Assembly: GCF_020169515.1 (NCBI RefSeq)
Contig: NZ_JAHMHW010000006.1
Location: forward strand, 186,001 to 250,000
Direction: 5' to 3'
DNA length: 64,000 bases
Origin: Paenibacillus vietnamensis
GTDB taxonomy: Bacteria; Bacillota; Bacilli; Paenibacillales; Paenibacillaceae
Shown here: in pieces, positions 1 through 8,144 of the stretch
Layout: each line of letters begins with the position of its first letter
How positions within the stretch are numbered: the first letter of the stretch is position 1
Made by a program: the position numbers and the translations under genes
Notes under the pieces: generated by a model
The model's input: only the letters and a program-made list of their open reading frames with translations
The model's database searches: none
What the model was told of the DNA's origin: nothing

Positions 1-24
1 TTTTGTGTATAATCAGGATTGAAT

Positions 25-41
25 TGTTCCAATTTGCAACA
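25..41. promoter_or_regulatory. Inverted repeat upstream of the PrpR-like regulator gene
   Basis: The arms TGTTCCAA and TTGCAACA are separated by one base and differ from a perfect dyad at one position. The site lies about 33 bp before the regulator start. The same half-site (TGTTGCAA) recurs at 1902-1909, at the end of the regulator gene and before the downstream cluster. It is inferred to be the regulator's own binding site. Confidence 0.5.
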
Positions 42-73
42 GTCTATTCTTGATTAAAAAGCGAGGAAACCCA

Positions 74-1915
74 ATGAAAATCAAAGTGCTGGCAATTGCA
101 CCTTATCCCGGATTAAAAGGGCTGCTGGAAAGCATCGCCCTCGAAGATCCGCGGATCGATATGGACATTGAAATCGCCGACCTGCAAAATGCGGTGCCCA
201 TCGTAACCGGAACTAAAAGGCATCCTTATGACATTATTATCAGCCGCGGGGGCACCGCTTCCGTCATCAGGGAGCATATTTCCACGCCGGTCGTAGATAT
301 TCCCGTCTCCGGCTACGATATTTTGCGCGTGCTGACTTTGGTGAAGGACTCCAGCACCCAGGTGGCTATCATCGGCTTCCCCAACATTTGCCGCGGGGCG
401 GCCGCCGTATCGAGCCTGCTGGATGTGGACATTCCGATCTACTCGATCGAGCACGCCTCAGAGGTTCCTTCCGCCCTGCAAACCGCCCTCGGCCACGGGG
501 CAAAAATCGTGCTCGGAGACGCCGTTACGGTAAGCACCGCCGAGGAGATGGGCTATAACGGCATCCTGATCACATCGGGGCGCGAATCCGTGCTTGAGGC
601 GCTGTCGGAGGTCAAGCGCATCCATGACGCTCTTCTGAAGGCACGGGAAAACGAGCGTTTTTTCGAACATATGCTGGAGCATCACCGGACAGGCGTGCTG
701 GCGCTGGACAGTCAGGGCGTCATCCGTTATGCCAACCATGCCGCCTCATCTTTGCTCGGCTACGACAATTCGGTCATGCGGGGCATGCACCTGAAGGGGA
801 TCGATCCGATCTGGGGCCGATACCTGGAGGAAGCCTCCAAAAGCGATACCACCGCAGAAAGCCGGCAAAAAACGAAATGGTTTTATAAACGGCAGATGAA
901 GGTGGAAATCGTCGTGCCCGCCCAGGCGAAGGAGCATGCCTTTCTCGTCTATATGTACCCTCTGGAGATCCAGTCGAACAGCCCGGTTCCAAGCAGCTTT
1001 GAAGTGAACGGCCGCATCGCCGCCTTCGCTCAGGTGATCGGCTCGAGCGTGACGATTCAGCAAACCGTAAAACGCGCAAAGTCGCTGGCCCAGACGGACA
1101 AGCCGATCTGGATCGCCGGGGAAGCCGGCAGCGGGAAATCTTTATTCTCGCAGGCAATCCATTCGGCCAGCGGCCGAAGCGGCGATGCGTTATACGTCAT
1201 TCCCTGCAACACGACAACGGAGGTCGAGCTGGAGACGGTTTTATTCGGCAATGAATCGGCGCCCGGACTGCTTTATACCGAGTCGGTCGGGACGGTATGC
1301 CTGCAGCAAATTCAGCACACCGGACGGCAGCTGCAGCAGAAGCTGCTCTCAGCGATGCAAGCCGGAGCCCATCCGCGCCTGATCGTCACTTCCTTGCAGC
1401 CGGCCAAAACCCTGCTGAAAAAAGAGGAAATGGAGGACGGGTTCGTCCGGCAATTCGCCAATACGAGCCTGCAAATCCCGCCGCTCCGCGAGCGTCTCGA
1501 GGATATCGGGGAAATCGCCCGCGTCCTGATCGCAGGCTACAACTCCCGGCACGGCAAGCAAATCGTCGGAATCAGGCAGTCCGTGCTGGAAGAGGACCTG
1601 ATGCAGAAGCTGTGGCCGGGCAACATCCGGCAGCTGAAGCTGGTGCTGGAGTGCATGCTGGCGGCTGCAAACGGCAACTATATCGATACCAAGGAAGCCC
1701 AGGAAGGCTGGCAGAAGGTGCGGGAATCGCTGCAGACGGAAGCCGCAAGCCACAATGCGCTGGTCAACCTGTCGGGAACGTGGGATGAAATCGAGAAAAG
1801 GATATTATGGGAGATTTTGCAACAGGAAGGCATGAATCAGTCCAAAACGGCGAACCGGTTAGGCATTAACCGCTCCACCTTATGGCGGAAACTCAAGAAC
1901 ATGTTGCAATATTAA
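74..1915 (+). CDS. PrpR-type enhancer-binding-protein-like transcriptional regulator with degenerate AAA+ domain
   Basis: This is a predicted regulator of the sugar-acid genes that follow. The N-terminal ~190 residues match the PrpR_N sensor domain (start MKIKVLAIAPYPG), followed by a PAS-like segment (about 200-310), an AAA+ domain and a C-terminal Fis-type helix-turn-helix (QSKTANRLGINRSTLWRK). The Walker A motif is intact (GEAGSGKS, residues 349-356). The GAFTGA loop that normally follows LFG is absent, and the Walker B acidic pair is replaced by Gln411-Gln412 (TVCLQQI). Such a protein should not open sigma-54 promoters, so it probably acts as a classical activator or repressor. The ATG at 74 is chosen over the upstream in-frame start because GAGGAAA sits about 7 bp before it. 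No -24/-12 promoter is visible downstream. Confidence 0.85.
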   Translation: MKIKVLAIAPYPGLKGLLESIALEDPRIDMDIEIADLQNAVPIVTGTKRHPYDIIISRGGTASVIREHISTPVVDIPVSGYDILRVLTLVKDSSTQVAIIGFPNICRGAAAVSSLLDVDIPIYSIEHASEVPSALQTALGHGAKIVLGDAVTVSTAEEMGYNGILITSGRESVLEALSEVKRIHDALLKARENERFFEHMLEHHRTGVLALDSQGVIRYANHAASSLLGYDNSVMRGMHLKGIDPIWGRYLEEASKSDTTAESRQKTKWFYKRQMKVEIVVPAQAKEHAFLVYMYPLEIQSNSPVPSSFEVNGRIAAFAQVIGSSVTIQQTVKRAKSLAQTDKPIWIAGEAGSGKSLFSQAIHSASGRSGDALYVIPCNTTTEVELETVLFGNESAPGLLYTESVGTVCLQQIQHTGRQLQQKLLSAMQAGAHPRLIVTSLQPAKTLLKKEEMEDGFVRQFANTSLQIPPLRERLEDIGEIARVLIAGYNSRHGKQIVGIRQSVLEEDLMQKLWPGNIRQLKLVLECMLAAANGNYIDTKEAQEGWQKVRESLQTEAASHNALVNLSGTWDEIEKRILWEILQQEGMNQSKTANRLGINRSTLWRKLKNMLQY

Positions 1916-2036
1916 ACACTATTGCCGTTGATACGCAACAACACGTCCCTTATAATAAGCGTATAAAGCGCATTTATATTATTGTATTGCATATTACAAC
2001 AGTAATATGAGTGTGCAACTCACGATCTTGGAGGGA
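1902..2036 (+). promoter_or_regulatory. Leader of the sugar-acid cluster: regulator half-sites and an orphan Shine-Dalgarno
   Basis: Between the regulator and the transposable element are a TGTTGCAA half-site (1902-1909), a small dyad GTTG-N5-CAAC (1927-1939) and a dyad TTGTA-N8-TACAA (1982-1999). A strong Shine-Dalgarno-like GGAGGG (about 2029-2034) follows. Its natural gene, presumably the permease, no longer begins here because the tnpB element and a deletion intervene. Operator roles are inferred. Confidence 0.4.
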
Positions 2037-2045
2037 TACAGCGTC

Positions 2046-2215
2046 AATGACTCCCACTTAACTATTTTTTGAAGTGGGAGCTTGTAACGACCCGATCGTG
2101 CTAACGTCTCCGCGACTCCGATCTCTTTGCGTTCGGTAGAACGTAGTGTTACATCCACAATAAGCATACGCCTATCGATGGGCAGATTGACAACTGCCCT
2201 GCAAGCCTAGTCATG
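2046..2215 (-). ncRNA. Candidate omega RNA (reRNA) at the tnpB 3' end
   Basis: In IS605-type elements the RNA guiding TnpB is made from the tnpB 3' end through the right-end hairpin, with the adjacent flank as guide. Here the ~165 bp after the tnpB stop are non-coding and end in the 2051-2080 hairpin. The guide would then be the sequence from about 2045 down to 2026, which is the leader of the lost permease gene. This rests on family knowledge plus the hairpin; boundaries are uncertain. Confidence 0.4.
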
Positions 2216-3329
2216 CTACGCCTGCACCTTGAAGAAGGTACTGTTTTCCCTTCAGATAGAGATTCATAGCGCCTATGCGGTCATCATTGCTTGTATATCC
2301 ACAGTCCCGGCAACGGAAAAGATGCTTCGCTTTATCCCGATTTTCTTTGGCGGTATGGCCGCATACCGGACACTCCTGTGAAGTGTGCTTCGGATCTACT
2401 GCAATTGTGATTGATCCCGCAAGCTGTGCCTTGTACTCCACCATTTTGCGAAGCTGGTGGAACGCCCATGATACCGTCACATATCGATCCTTCAGTCTGG
2501 TTTTTTCTGTTGCACCTCGGATACCTGTTAAATCTTCCAGCACGAACAGCGTATTCGCCCCAAAATGGCTTACGAGTGCCTTACTGACCTGATGGTTCAC
2601 ATGGGTCATCCAACGGGTTTCTCGTTGCCCGATTTGTTTCAGCCTGCGGCGGGACGAAGGCGTTTGTTTACGTTGCAGCTCGGAACGCAACCGTTTGTAG
2701 TTCGCTCGTTTTCGTTTCAGTTCCCCGCCTCGAAAGAATACAGTCTTGCCATCGGAGCCGTATACTGTTGCAATAAAATTAATGCCTAGATCGATCCCTG
2801 CTACTTGTTCAATGCTCTTCAGCCCAGGGACTCCTATTTCCTTTGAAACCGGAATGTGGAGAAACCATTTGCGTTTTTTCCAGACCAGCTTTGCTGTGCC
2901 GAATGTCCAAGAGCCGTCGAAGTAGGCTTCCATTCCTTTGGCTACGAAGGGGACTTTGATTCGGCCTTGGAGCGTATTCACGGAGAAAAGCTGCGCGTTC
3001 AGCGAATAATCCCGATTCCAGACCAGATCATATTCCGGCTTCTTAAACTGCACGCACGTCCATTCGTGACCGTTGCTCCGAATCGTCTTGTATCTGGCAA
3101 TAACGGTTTTCATCACCGACTGTGCCATTTGAGAGCGCAGACCAAACGTGCTGCGAAGGATTTGATAGGTCATTCGGTGCAGCGCGGTCTGCTTTAATTC
3201 GCTCGAGTTGAATACAACCCCAGAGACCAGATTACAGCCCTGACGATAAGCGAGCATGGTTTGATGCAGCGCCTCGATTTGACGATCTGTCGGCATAATC
3301 TTGATTTTTGCCGTGACAGTTACGATCAT
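2211..3329 (-). CDS. tnpB: RNA-guided endonuclease TnpB
   Basis: The 372-residue protein has all the parts of an active TnpB. The RuvC acids are Asp180 (AGIDLGI), Glu265 (VLEDLTG) and Asp350 (NDDRIGAMN). The zinc ribbon is C320-PVC-G and C340-RDC-G. TnpB proteins are ancestors of Cas12 and cut DNA complementary to the omega RNA, which favours retention of the element. The start MIVTVTAKIK follows a GGAGGCG Shine-Dalgarno. There is no frameshift or internal stop, so it is probably functional. It lies antisense to the surrounding catabolic genes and interrupts the kdgT-like gene. Confidence 0.92.
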   Translation of the reverse strand: MIVTVTAKIKIMPTDRQIEALHQTMLAYRQGCNLVSGVVFNSSELKQTALHRMTYQILRSTFGLRSQMAQSVMKTVIARYKTIRSNGHEWTCVQFKKPEYDLVWNRDYSLNAQLFSVNTLQGRIKVPFVAKGMEAYFDGSWTFGTAKLVWKKRKWFLHIPVSKEIGVPGLKSIEQVAGIDLGINFIATVYGSDGKTVFFRGGELKRKRANYKRLRSELQRKQTPSSRRRLKQIGQRETRWMTHVNHQVSKALVSHFGANTLFVLEDLTGIRGATEKTRLKDRYVTVSWAFHQLRKMVEYKAQLAGSITIAVDPKHTSQECPVCGHTAKENRDKAKHLFRCRDCGYTSNDDRIGAMNLYLKGKQYLLQGAGVA

Positions 3330-3358
3330 ATGTTCGCCTCCTTCAATGCCTATGTTAG

Positions 3359-3766
3359 CATATATTGGAGGCCAAGAACATTCAAAAATTATTCAAAGCC
3401 GTTCCTGTCCTTGTTCCGTTCTTTTCCTTTGCGCTTGGCGCCGGCCTTAACCTTCACACCGTTTGGAAGGCAGGTTTCCTCGGAATCCTGCTCGGCCTCT
3501 CCGTCGTGCTGATTACGGGTGTAACCTTGGTCTTCACGGACCGTCTGATCGGCGGAAACGGGATCGCGGGACTGTCCGCGTCTTCTACGGCCGGCAACGC
3601 AGCAGGCGTACCTGCCGCGATAGCCGCGGCCAATGCAGCCTATGCTCCGCTCGTCCCATCGGCCACCGCCCTGGTCGCCGCCAGCGTCATTGTGACCGCG
3701 ATCGCTACACCGCTTGTAACGGCGTGGTATGCCAAAAAAATCGGAGAGAAAAAACAAACCGCATAG
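3359..3766 (+). pseudogene. kdgT: KdgT-family permease, C-terminal fragment only
   Basis: The reading frame matches the last ~130 residues of 2-keto-3-deoxygluconate permease-family transporters. The recognisable order is [15 protein letters not shown], then [12 protein letters not shown], then a [18 protein letters not shown] segment, then a [18 protein letters not shown] helix. Full-length relatives have about 310-330 residues, so ~200 N-terminal residues are missing. The frame is closed just upstream by a stop at 3356-3358 next to the tnpB element. A TTG at 3365 could start a 133-residue peptide, but it would lack most membrane helices. The cluster has therefore probably lost its importer unless another permease substitutes. 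Confidence 0.8.
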
Positions 3767-3781
3767 TCCGTCCTAGAATCA

Positions 3782-3809
3782 CCCCGGGGCTTCGGCCTCC
3801 GGGTTCTTT
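3782..3809 (+). terminator. UUCG-loop hairpin between permease fragment and kinase gene
   Basis: GGGGC, loop TTCG, then GCCTC form a stem extended by CCC/GGG across one bulged C, followed by TTCTTTA. It could be a weak terminator or an RNA-stabilising hairpin between the two genes. Confidence 0.5.
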
Positions 3810-3859
3810 ATACCATGCTGGACCATAACGAGTGCAAAGGAGAAGGAGAACCCACATTC

Positions 3860-5191
3860 ATGAGACAAATCGCCATAATAGCAGATGATTTAACCGGAGC
3901 TTCGGATTCGGGCGTACAGTTCGCCAGAAAAGGGTTTGGAACCCAGGTCATTTTTCATATCGATCATTTCAGTGAAGGCATCGAACATTTAGAAGTTATC
4001 GTTCTCGACACGGACAGCCGCTCGATTGCCGCAAATGCGGCCTATGAGAGGGCTGCGGAAGCAGCGGCACGAGCCCGGAAGCTTGATTTTCAGCATATTT
4101 ACAAAAAAATGGACTCCACGCTTCGCGGCAACTTAGGCGCGGAACTCGACGCCGTCGCAGATACGGTTCAACCGGATTTTACGGCGGTGGCGCTGGCTTT
4201 CCCGAAAATCGGCAGAACGACGCGCGGCGGCATTCATTATCTGAACCGATTGCCGGTCAGCGAGACGGAAATTGCGCGGGATCCGAAATGTCCCGTGACG
4301 GAGTCGGATCTGGTCCGGCTGTTCGATTCCCAATCGAAACGGAAAGCGGGACTTGTCCCGTTAGAAACGCTGCATGCCGGCAAGGAAGCCGTTTTGTCCC
4401 GCATTCAGGCATTGCTTCAGGAGCAAATTCAAAACATCTTATTCGATGCGGTTACGGAAGTGGATATGCAGCAAATCGCCGTCATCCTGGCGGCAAGCGG
4501 CTATCGGATTTTGTGGGCCGGCTCGGCGGGACTAGCCGATTACTTGCCGGATGCGCTGGCTTTGTCCGGCGGCAGCGGCGGCCAAGGCGAAGCTTCCAAG
4601 TCCGCCATCACGGACATGAATCATCCTGTGCTGCTCGTTGCGGGAAGCATCTCGGGCGTAACCCGGGGCCAGGTTGCCGCGTTCAACCGGTGTCCTGACG
4701 TAACAGCCGTGGAGTTCGACACCGTTCGAGCCATCACTTCCGACGAAGGCCGCCTTCAAGATATCGAACGCTGCCGGACGGAGCTGCTTGAAGCGATCGC
4801 CGCCGGCTCGGATGTGTCCTTATATGCGAGCTCCTCGCCCGAGCATGTTCGGCTGTCCAAAGCGGCTGGCGCCAAGAGAGGTTTCGACGAAAAGGAAGTA
4901 TCCAACCGCATTGCGGCGACGCTCGGCGAAATTGCTGCCGGCGTTATTGGCGAGGTTCAGCTGCAGGGCGTTATTTTGACCGGCGGGGATACAGCCAAAG
5001 CCGTATGCAGGCATCTTGGCGTATCCGGCATCCAGCTGGTGCGCGAGCTTGAGCCGGGCATTCCGCTCGGACAGCTTGTAGGAAGCGGAAGCAATCCTTT
5101 ATGGGTCGTCACAAAAGCCGGCGCGTTCGGAAGCGAACAAAGCCTGGCGAATGCCAAACAAGCTCTGAAGGGAGATCAATCGAATGAATAA
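3860..5191 (+). CDS. dtnK: Four-carbon acid sugar kinase (DUF1537 family), D-threonate/D-erythronate 4-kinase
   Basis: The protein phosphorylates a C4 sugar acid such as D-threonate at O4, the first step before oxidation by the PdxA-like enzyme. The N-terminal motif IAIIADDLTGASDSG is characteristic, as is the C-terminal glycine-rich ATP-binding stretch (ILTGGDTAKAV). The length of 443 residues is normal. The ATG at 3860 is chosen because AAGGAGAAGGAG precedes it; the earlier in-frame start lacks a ribosome binding site. The stop overlaps the next start by 8 bp, indicating translational coupling. Exact substrate among threonate, erythronate and related acids cannot be fixed from sequence. Confidence 0.88.
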   Translation: MRQIAIIADDLTGASDSGVQFARKGFGTQVIFHIDHFSEGIEHLEVIVLDTDSRSIAANAAYERAAEAAARARKLDFQHIYKKMDSTLRGNLGAELDAVADTVQPDFTAVALAFPKIGRTTRGGIHYLNRLPVSETEIARDPKCPVTESDLVRLFDSQSKRKAGLVPLETLHAGKEAVLSRIQALLQEQIQNILFDAVTEVDMQQIAVILAASGYRILWAGSAGLADYLPDALALSGGSGGQGEASKSAITDMNHPVLLVAGSISGVTRGQVAAFNRCPDVTAVEFDTVRAITSDEGRLQDIERCRTELLEAIAAGSDVSLYASSSPEHVRLSKAAGAKRGFDEKEVSNRIAATLGEIAAGVIGEVQLQGVILTGGDTAKAVCRHLGVSGIQLVRELEPGIPLGQLVGSGSNPLWVVTKAGAFGSEQSLANAKQALKGDQSNE

Positions 5192-6179
5192 ACCGATTAT
5201 CGGAATTACGATGGGGGACGCCGCCGGCGTCGGCCCTGAAATTATAATGAAATCGCTGCAGGATCCTCACGTTTACGAGACTTGCCGGCCTTTTGTCATC
5301 GGCGATGCGAAAATTTTGGAGAGAGCAGACGGCTTCGTCCGGACCGGACTGAGCATCCGCAGCATTCAATCCGTCTCGGAGGCGGAATTTCAACACGGCA
5401 CGGTAGACTGCCTGGATCTGGATCTGGTGCCTGCCGATCTTCCGATCGGGCAAGTATCCGCCGAGGCCGGACATGCGGCCTTCAGCTTCCTGAAGAAAGC
5501 GATCGAGCTGGCCAACGCCGGCGAAATCGATGCGATCTGCACGGCTCCGCTCAACAAAGAAGCGCTGCACAAGGGCGGTCACCTCTACCCGGGGCATACC
5601 GAAATTTTGGCCGATCTGACCGGCACCGAGGACTTTTCGATGATGCTTTCCGCTCCCAAGCTGAAGGTCATTCACGTGACGACTCACGTCGGCATTATCG
5701 ATGCGGTAAAAATGATTAATCCGGAGCGCGTCTACAAGGTTATCCGCATGGCCCACGAAACGCTGCAAAAGGCCGGTTATCCTTCTCCGAAAATCGCGGT
5801 CTGCGGCATTAATCCGCATGCCGGGGAGAACGGCTTGTTCGGCTACGGGGAAGAAGAGGAGAAGATTATTCCCGGCGTCAAACGCGCTCAGGAGGAAGGC
5901 ATCCAAGCGGTCGGCCCGCTTCCGGCCGATACCTTGTTCTTCCGCGCGACGCGCGGCGACTTCGATATCGTCGTAGCGATGTATCACGACCAGGGCCATG
6001 GCCCGATCAAAGTGCTCGGGCTGGAAGCCGGCGTCAACATTACCGTCGGCCTGCCGATCATCCGGACCAGCGTAGACCACGGCACTGCTTTCGACATCGC
6101 CGGCAAAGGAATCGCCGACGAGCAAAGCATGAAGGAAGCGATCCGCCAGGCGATCGAGCTCGCTCCCAAACGCGCATAA
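5184..6179 (+). CDS. pdxA2: PdxA2-type 4-phospho-sugar-acid dehydrogenase (4-hydroxythreonine-4-phosphate dehydrogenase family)
   Basis: This NAD-dependent, metal-requiring dehydrogenase/decarboxylase would oxidise 4-phospho-D-threonate (or erythronate) to a 3-keto acid that decarboxylates to dihydroxyacetone phosphate. Family motifs are GITMGDAAGVGPEI at the N terminus, the metal-site PGHTE, VCGINPHAGE, a second metal-site segment MYHDQGHGP, and NITVGLPIIRTSVDHG near the C terminus. The 331-residue length is typical. Its pairing with a DUF1537 kinase, rather than with pyridoxal biosynthesis genes, is why the catabolic PdxA2 role is preferred. It is the last gene before a strong terminator. 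Confidence 0.88.
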   Translation: MNKPIIGITMGDAAGVGPEIIMKSLQDPHVYETCRPFVIGDAKILERADGFVRTGLSIRSIQSVSEAEFQHGTVDCLDLDLVPADLPIGQVSAEAGHAAFSFLKKAIELANAGEIDAICTAPLNKEALHKGGHLYPGHTEILADLTGTEDFSMMLSAPKLKVIHVTTHVGIIDAVKMINPERVYKVIRMAHETLQKAGYPSPKIAVCGINPHAGENGLFGYGEEEEKIIPGVKRAQEEGIQAVGPLPADTLFFRATRGDFDIVVAMYHDQGHGPIKVLGLEAGVNITVGLPIIRTSVDHGTAFDIAGKGIADEQSMKEAIRQAIELAPKRA

Positions 6180-6194
6180 TCTATAGCGACAGCC

Positions 6195-6234
6195 AAAAGG
6201 CAGATGAAGGACTACCCCTTCATCTGCCTTTTTT
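6195..6234. terminator. Bidirectional intrinsic terminator
   Basis: A perfect 16-bp stem (AAAAGGCAGATGAAGG / CCTTCATCTGCCTTTT) is flanked by A and T runs. It ends the sugar-acid operon from the left and the ABC operon from the right. Confidence 0.9.
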
Positions 6235-6256
6235 AGATTGGACCGGCATTATGATC

Positions 6257-7204
6257 CTAGGAAGCGACGTCCCTGCGGGTGAACACGAGCCAGGAAACGA
6301 GATTGAATACGATGAAATAGACGACCAGTACCGTGATAGAGAACGACAGTGTCATGCCTTCCTGGTACGGGCGGCCGGCCAAATATTGCGATAAATCGAT
6401 ATTGGCGAACAGCACGTATTTGCTCCATTTATAAGCCTGGAACAGCTCCACGATGATCGAGCCGGCGAACAAAGCAAAGATCGAGAAGCCGATCGCCATC
6501 GCGCTGCTGCGGAACGCCGAAGAAATCATAAAGGCCATCGTGACGAAAATAATCGTAGCTACGCCGTTCAGCAAATACGTCTGCCACAGGTTCGCAACCA
6601 TATTTCTCTGCACGATTTCGCCGGCGCTGTCGACGGTTACAAGCGGCAGGTCCATGTCCGCGAACCGGTAGATCAAGCCGTTAACCAAAACCGATACGAT
6701 AAATAAAATAATGAGCAAAAGCAGGCCGAACATCAGCATCGATATATATTTGGAGACCAGAATTTTGAGCCTGCTGGCCGGCCGGATGAGCAGCAGCTTG
6801 ATCGTGCCGGTCGTAAATTCGCCCGCCAAACTGTCTCCGGCTACGATAACCGTGAACAGCGTGATCAGAATGACGAGCTCGGCGGAGCCGTTTATGCCAT
6901 CCCACATCGTTCCGGATTCGGGCCGGATATTATGCTCCAGCCGGTAATTCGCAAGAGTAATCTGCTCCTGGAACCACTGCCTGGATTCCTCGTCCATCTC
7001 CGGATCGCTTACCATTTTTTCGTTATGCTGCTTTTCCTGCTTGAGCTGCTCCTGCCAGGCGATGCCGTTTTGCGCGTCCTTGTTGTCGTAGTACCATTCC
7101 ACGATGCTGCCGATGAGGACGGCGGCAATCATGACGGCCACCATGATCCACGTCCGCCAGCGGCGGTACAGCTTCATGTTTTCGTTGAGAATCAAATTAA
7201 CCAA
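6257..7204 (-). CDS. ABC-2 type exporter permease (BcrB/NatB-like)
   Basis: This 315-residue integral membrane protein has a first helix at about residues 17-38, a ~90-residue extracytoplasmic loop, then five further hydrophobic segments, as in ABC-2 permeases of the bacitracin/Na+ exporter group. The motif AGEFTTGTIKLLLIRP just after the second helix is the conserved coupling region. It is the last gene of the GntR-led operon and overlaps the preceding ATPase gene by 8 bp, so the two should form one exporter. The substrate is unknown; cell-envelope-active peptides or ions are usual for this group. Confidence 0.85.
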   Translation of the reverse strand: MVNLILNENMKLYRRWRTWIMVAVMIAAVLIGSIVEWYYDNKDAQNGIAWQEQLKQEKQHNEKMVSDPEMDEESRQWFQEQITLANYRLEHNIRPESGTMWDGINGSAELVILITLFTVIVAGDSLAGEFTTGTIKLLLIRPASRLKILVSKYISMLMFGLLLLIILFIVSVLVNGLIYRFADMDLPLVTVDSAGEIVQRNMVANLWQTYLLNGVATIIFVTMAFMISSAFRSSAMAIGFSIFALFAGSIIVELFQAYKWSKYVLFANIDLSQYLAGRPYQEGMTLSFSITVLVVYFIVFNLVSWLVFTRRDVAS

Positions 7205-8126
7205 TCTGCTCGCCTCCCGTCATTTCCAAGAACCGGTCCTCCAGCGACTGCCGCTGGGCGCGAACGCCGTATATCTGAATATTCATGCGCACCAAACGAG
7301 CCAAAATATCCGGAATCCGGTCCCGTTCGGTCACGACCTCGATCCCTTCCGGAACCGGCTTCGCATCCTTCACCCCGTCGATATCCCGGATGGCCGCGAG
7401 CGCATGCTCGGCAGGCAGAGCCTCGATCAGGTAATTTTGAGCCGCATGGTCCGAGCCGATGAAGTCCTGGATCAGCTTCACGTCGATCAGCTTGCCTTTG
7501 TTCAGCACCGCGACCCGGTCGCACATCAGTTCCATCTCGGACAACAAATGGCTGGAGACGATGACGGTTATCCCTTCCGTCCGGGTCAAGAAGCGCAGGT
7601 AATCACGCAGCTCCCGGATGCCCGCCGGGTCCAGGCCGTTCGTCGGCTCATCGAGAATGAGCAGCGACGGCCTGTGCAGCAGCGCCTGGGCGACGCCCAG
7701 CCGCTGGCGCATGCCGAGCGAATATTTTTTCACCTTGTCGTGAATCCGGTTTTCCAGCCTGACGAGCGAGACAACCTCGTGAATCCTTTCCTTGGTAATA
7801 CCGGGTATCATACGGGCATAATGAATCAGGTTGTGATACCCGCTCAAAAACTTGTACATTTCCGGATTTTCCACGATAGCGCCCACATGGCGGATTGCTT
7901 GCTCAAACTCGCTGCTTATGTTTTTTCCTTTGATCTTGATTTCGCCCTTCGTGATCGACATCAAGCCGACCATCATGCGGATCGTCGTCGTCTTGCCGGC
8001 CCCGTTCGGACCCAAAAATCCGAATATTTCTCCTTGCGGCACATCGAACGACAGATTATCAATAATCGTTGCGCGCCCTACCTTTTTCGTCACGTTACGA
8101 ATGCTTACAATAGGTTCACCGGTCAT
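7197..8126 (-). CDS. ABC transporter ATP-binding protein (BcrA/NatA-like)
   Basis: This 309-residue nucleotide-binding subunit pairs with the following permease. Walker A is GPNGAGKTTTIRMM, the signature is YSLGMRQRLGVAQ, and Walker B is LLILDEPTNGLDPAG, followed by the switch His in SSHLLSEME. A C-terminal ~80-residue domain typical of drug-resistance ATPases follows. It starts 18 bp after the DUF4097 gene, so it belongs to the same transcript. All catalytic residues are intact. Confidence 0.92.
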   Translation of the reverse strand: MTGEPIVSIRNVTKKVGRATIIDNLSFDVPQGEIFGFLGPNGAGKTTTIRMMVGLMSITKGEIKIKGKNISSEFEQAIRHVGAIVENPEMYKFLSGYHNLIHYARMIPGITKERIHEVVSLVRLENRIHDKVKKYSLGMRQRLGVAQALLHRPSLLILDEPTNGLDPAGIRELRDYLRFLTRTEGITVIVSSHLLSEMELMCDRVAVLNKGKLIDVKLIQDFIGSDHAAQNYLIEALPAEHALAAIRDIDGVKDAKPVPEGIEVVTERDRIPDILARLVRMNIQIYGVRAQRQSLEDRFLEMTGGEQIG

Positions 8127-8144
8127 GGACGGGCCTCCTTTATT

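Larger units (their letters stand above)
2046..3358 (-). mobile_element. IS200/IS605-type element carrying only tnpB (IS1341-like)
   Basis: The element consists of an orphan tnpB and a terminal hairpin. The arms CTCCCACTT (2051-2059) and AAGTGGGAG (2072-2080) form the subterminal hairpin at the right end, downstream of the gene. No tnpA is present, so the element would need a Y1 transposase from elsewhere. The left boundary is placed where KdgT homology resumes, near 3359. Neither boundary is exact, and no target duplication is expected for this family. Confidence 0.7.

Noticed and set aside
1977..1991. Sigma-54 promoter (TTGCA at 1987-1991)
   Set aside because: No GG lies 10 bp upstream of the GC, and the regulator itself lacks the GAFTGA loop.
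5109..6125. 338-codon minus-strand frame opposite the pdxA2 gene
   Set aside because: Shadow of a well-recognised PdxA enzyme; the antisense translation has no domain and no start signal.
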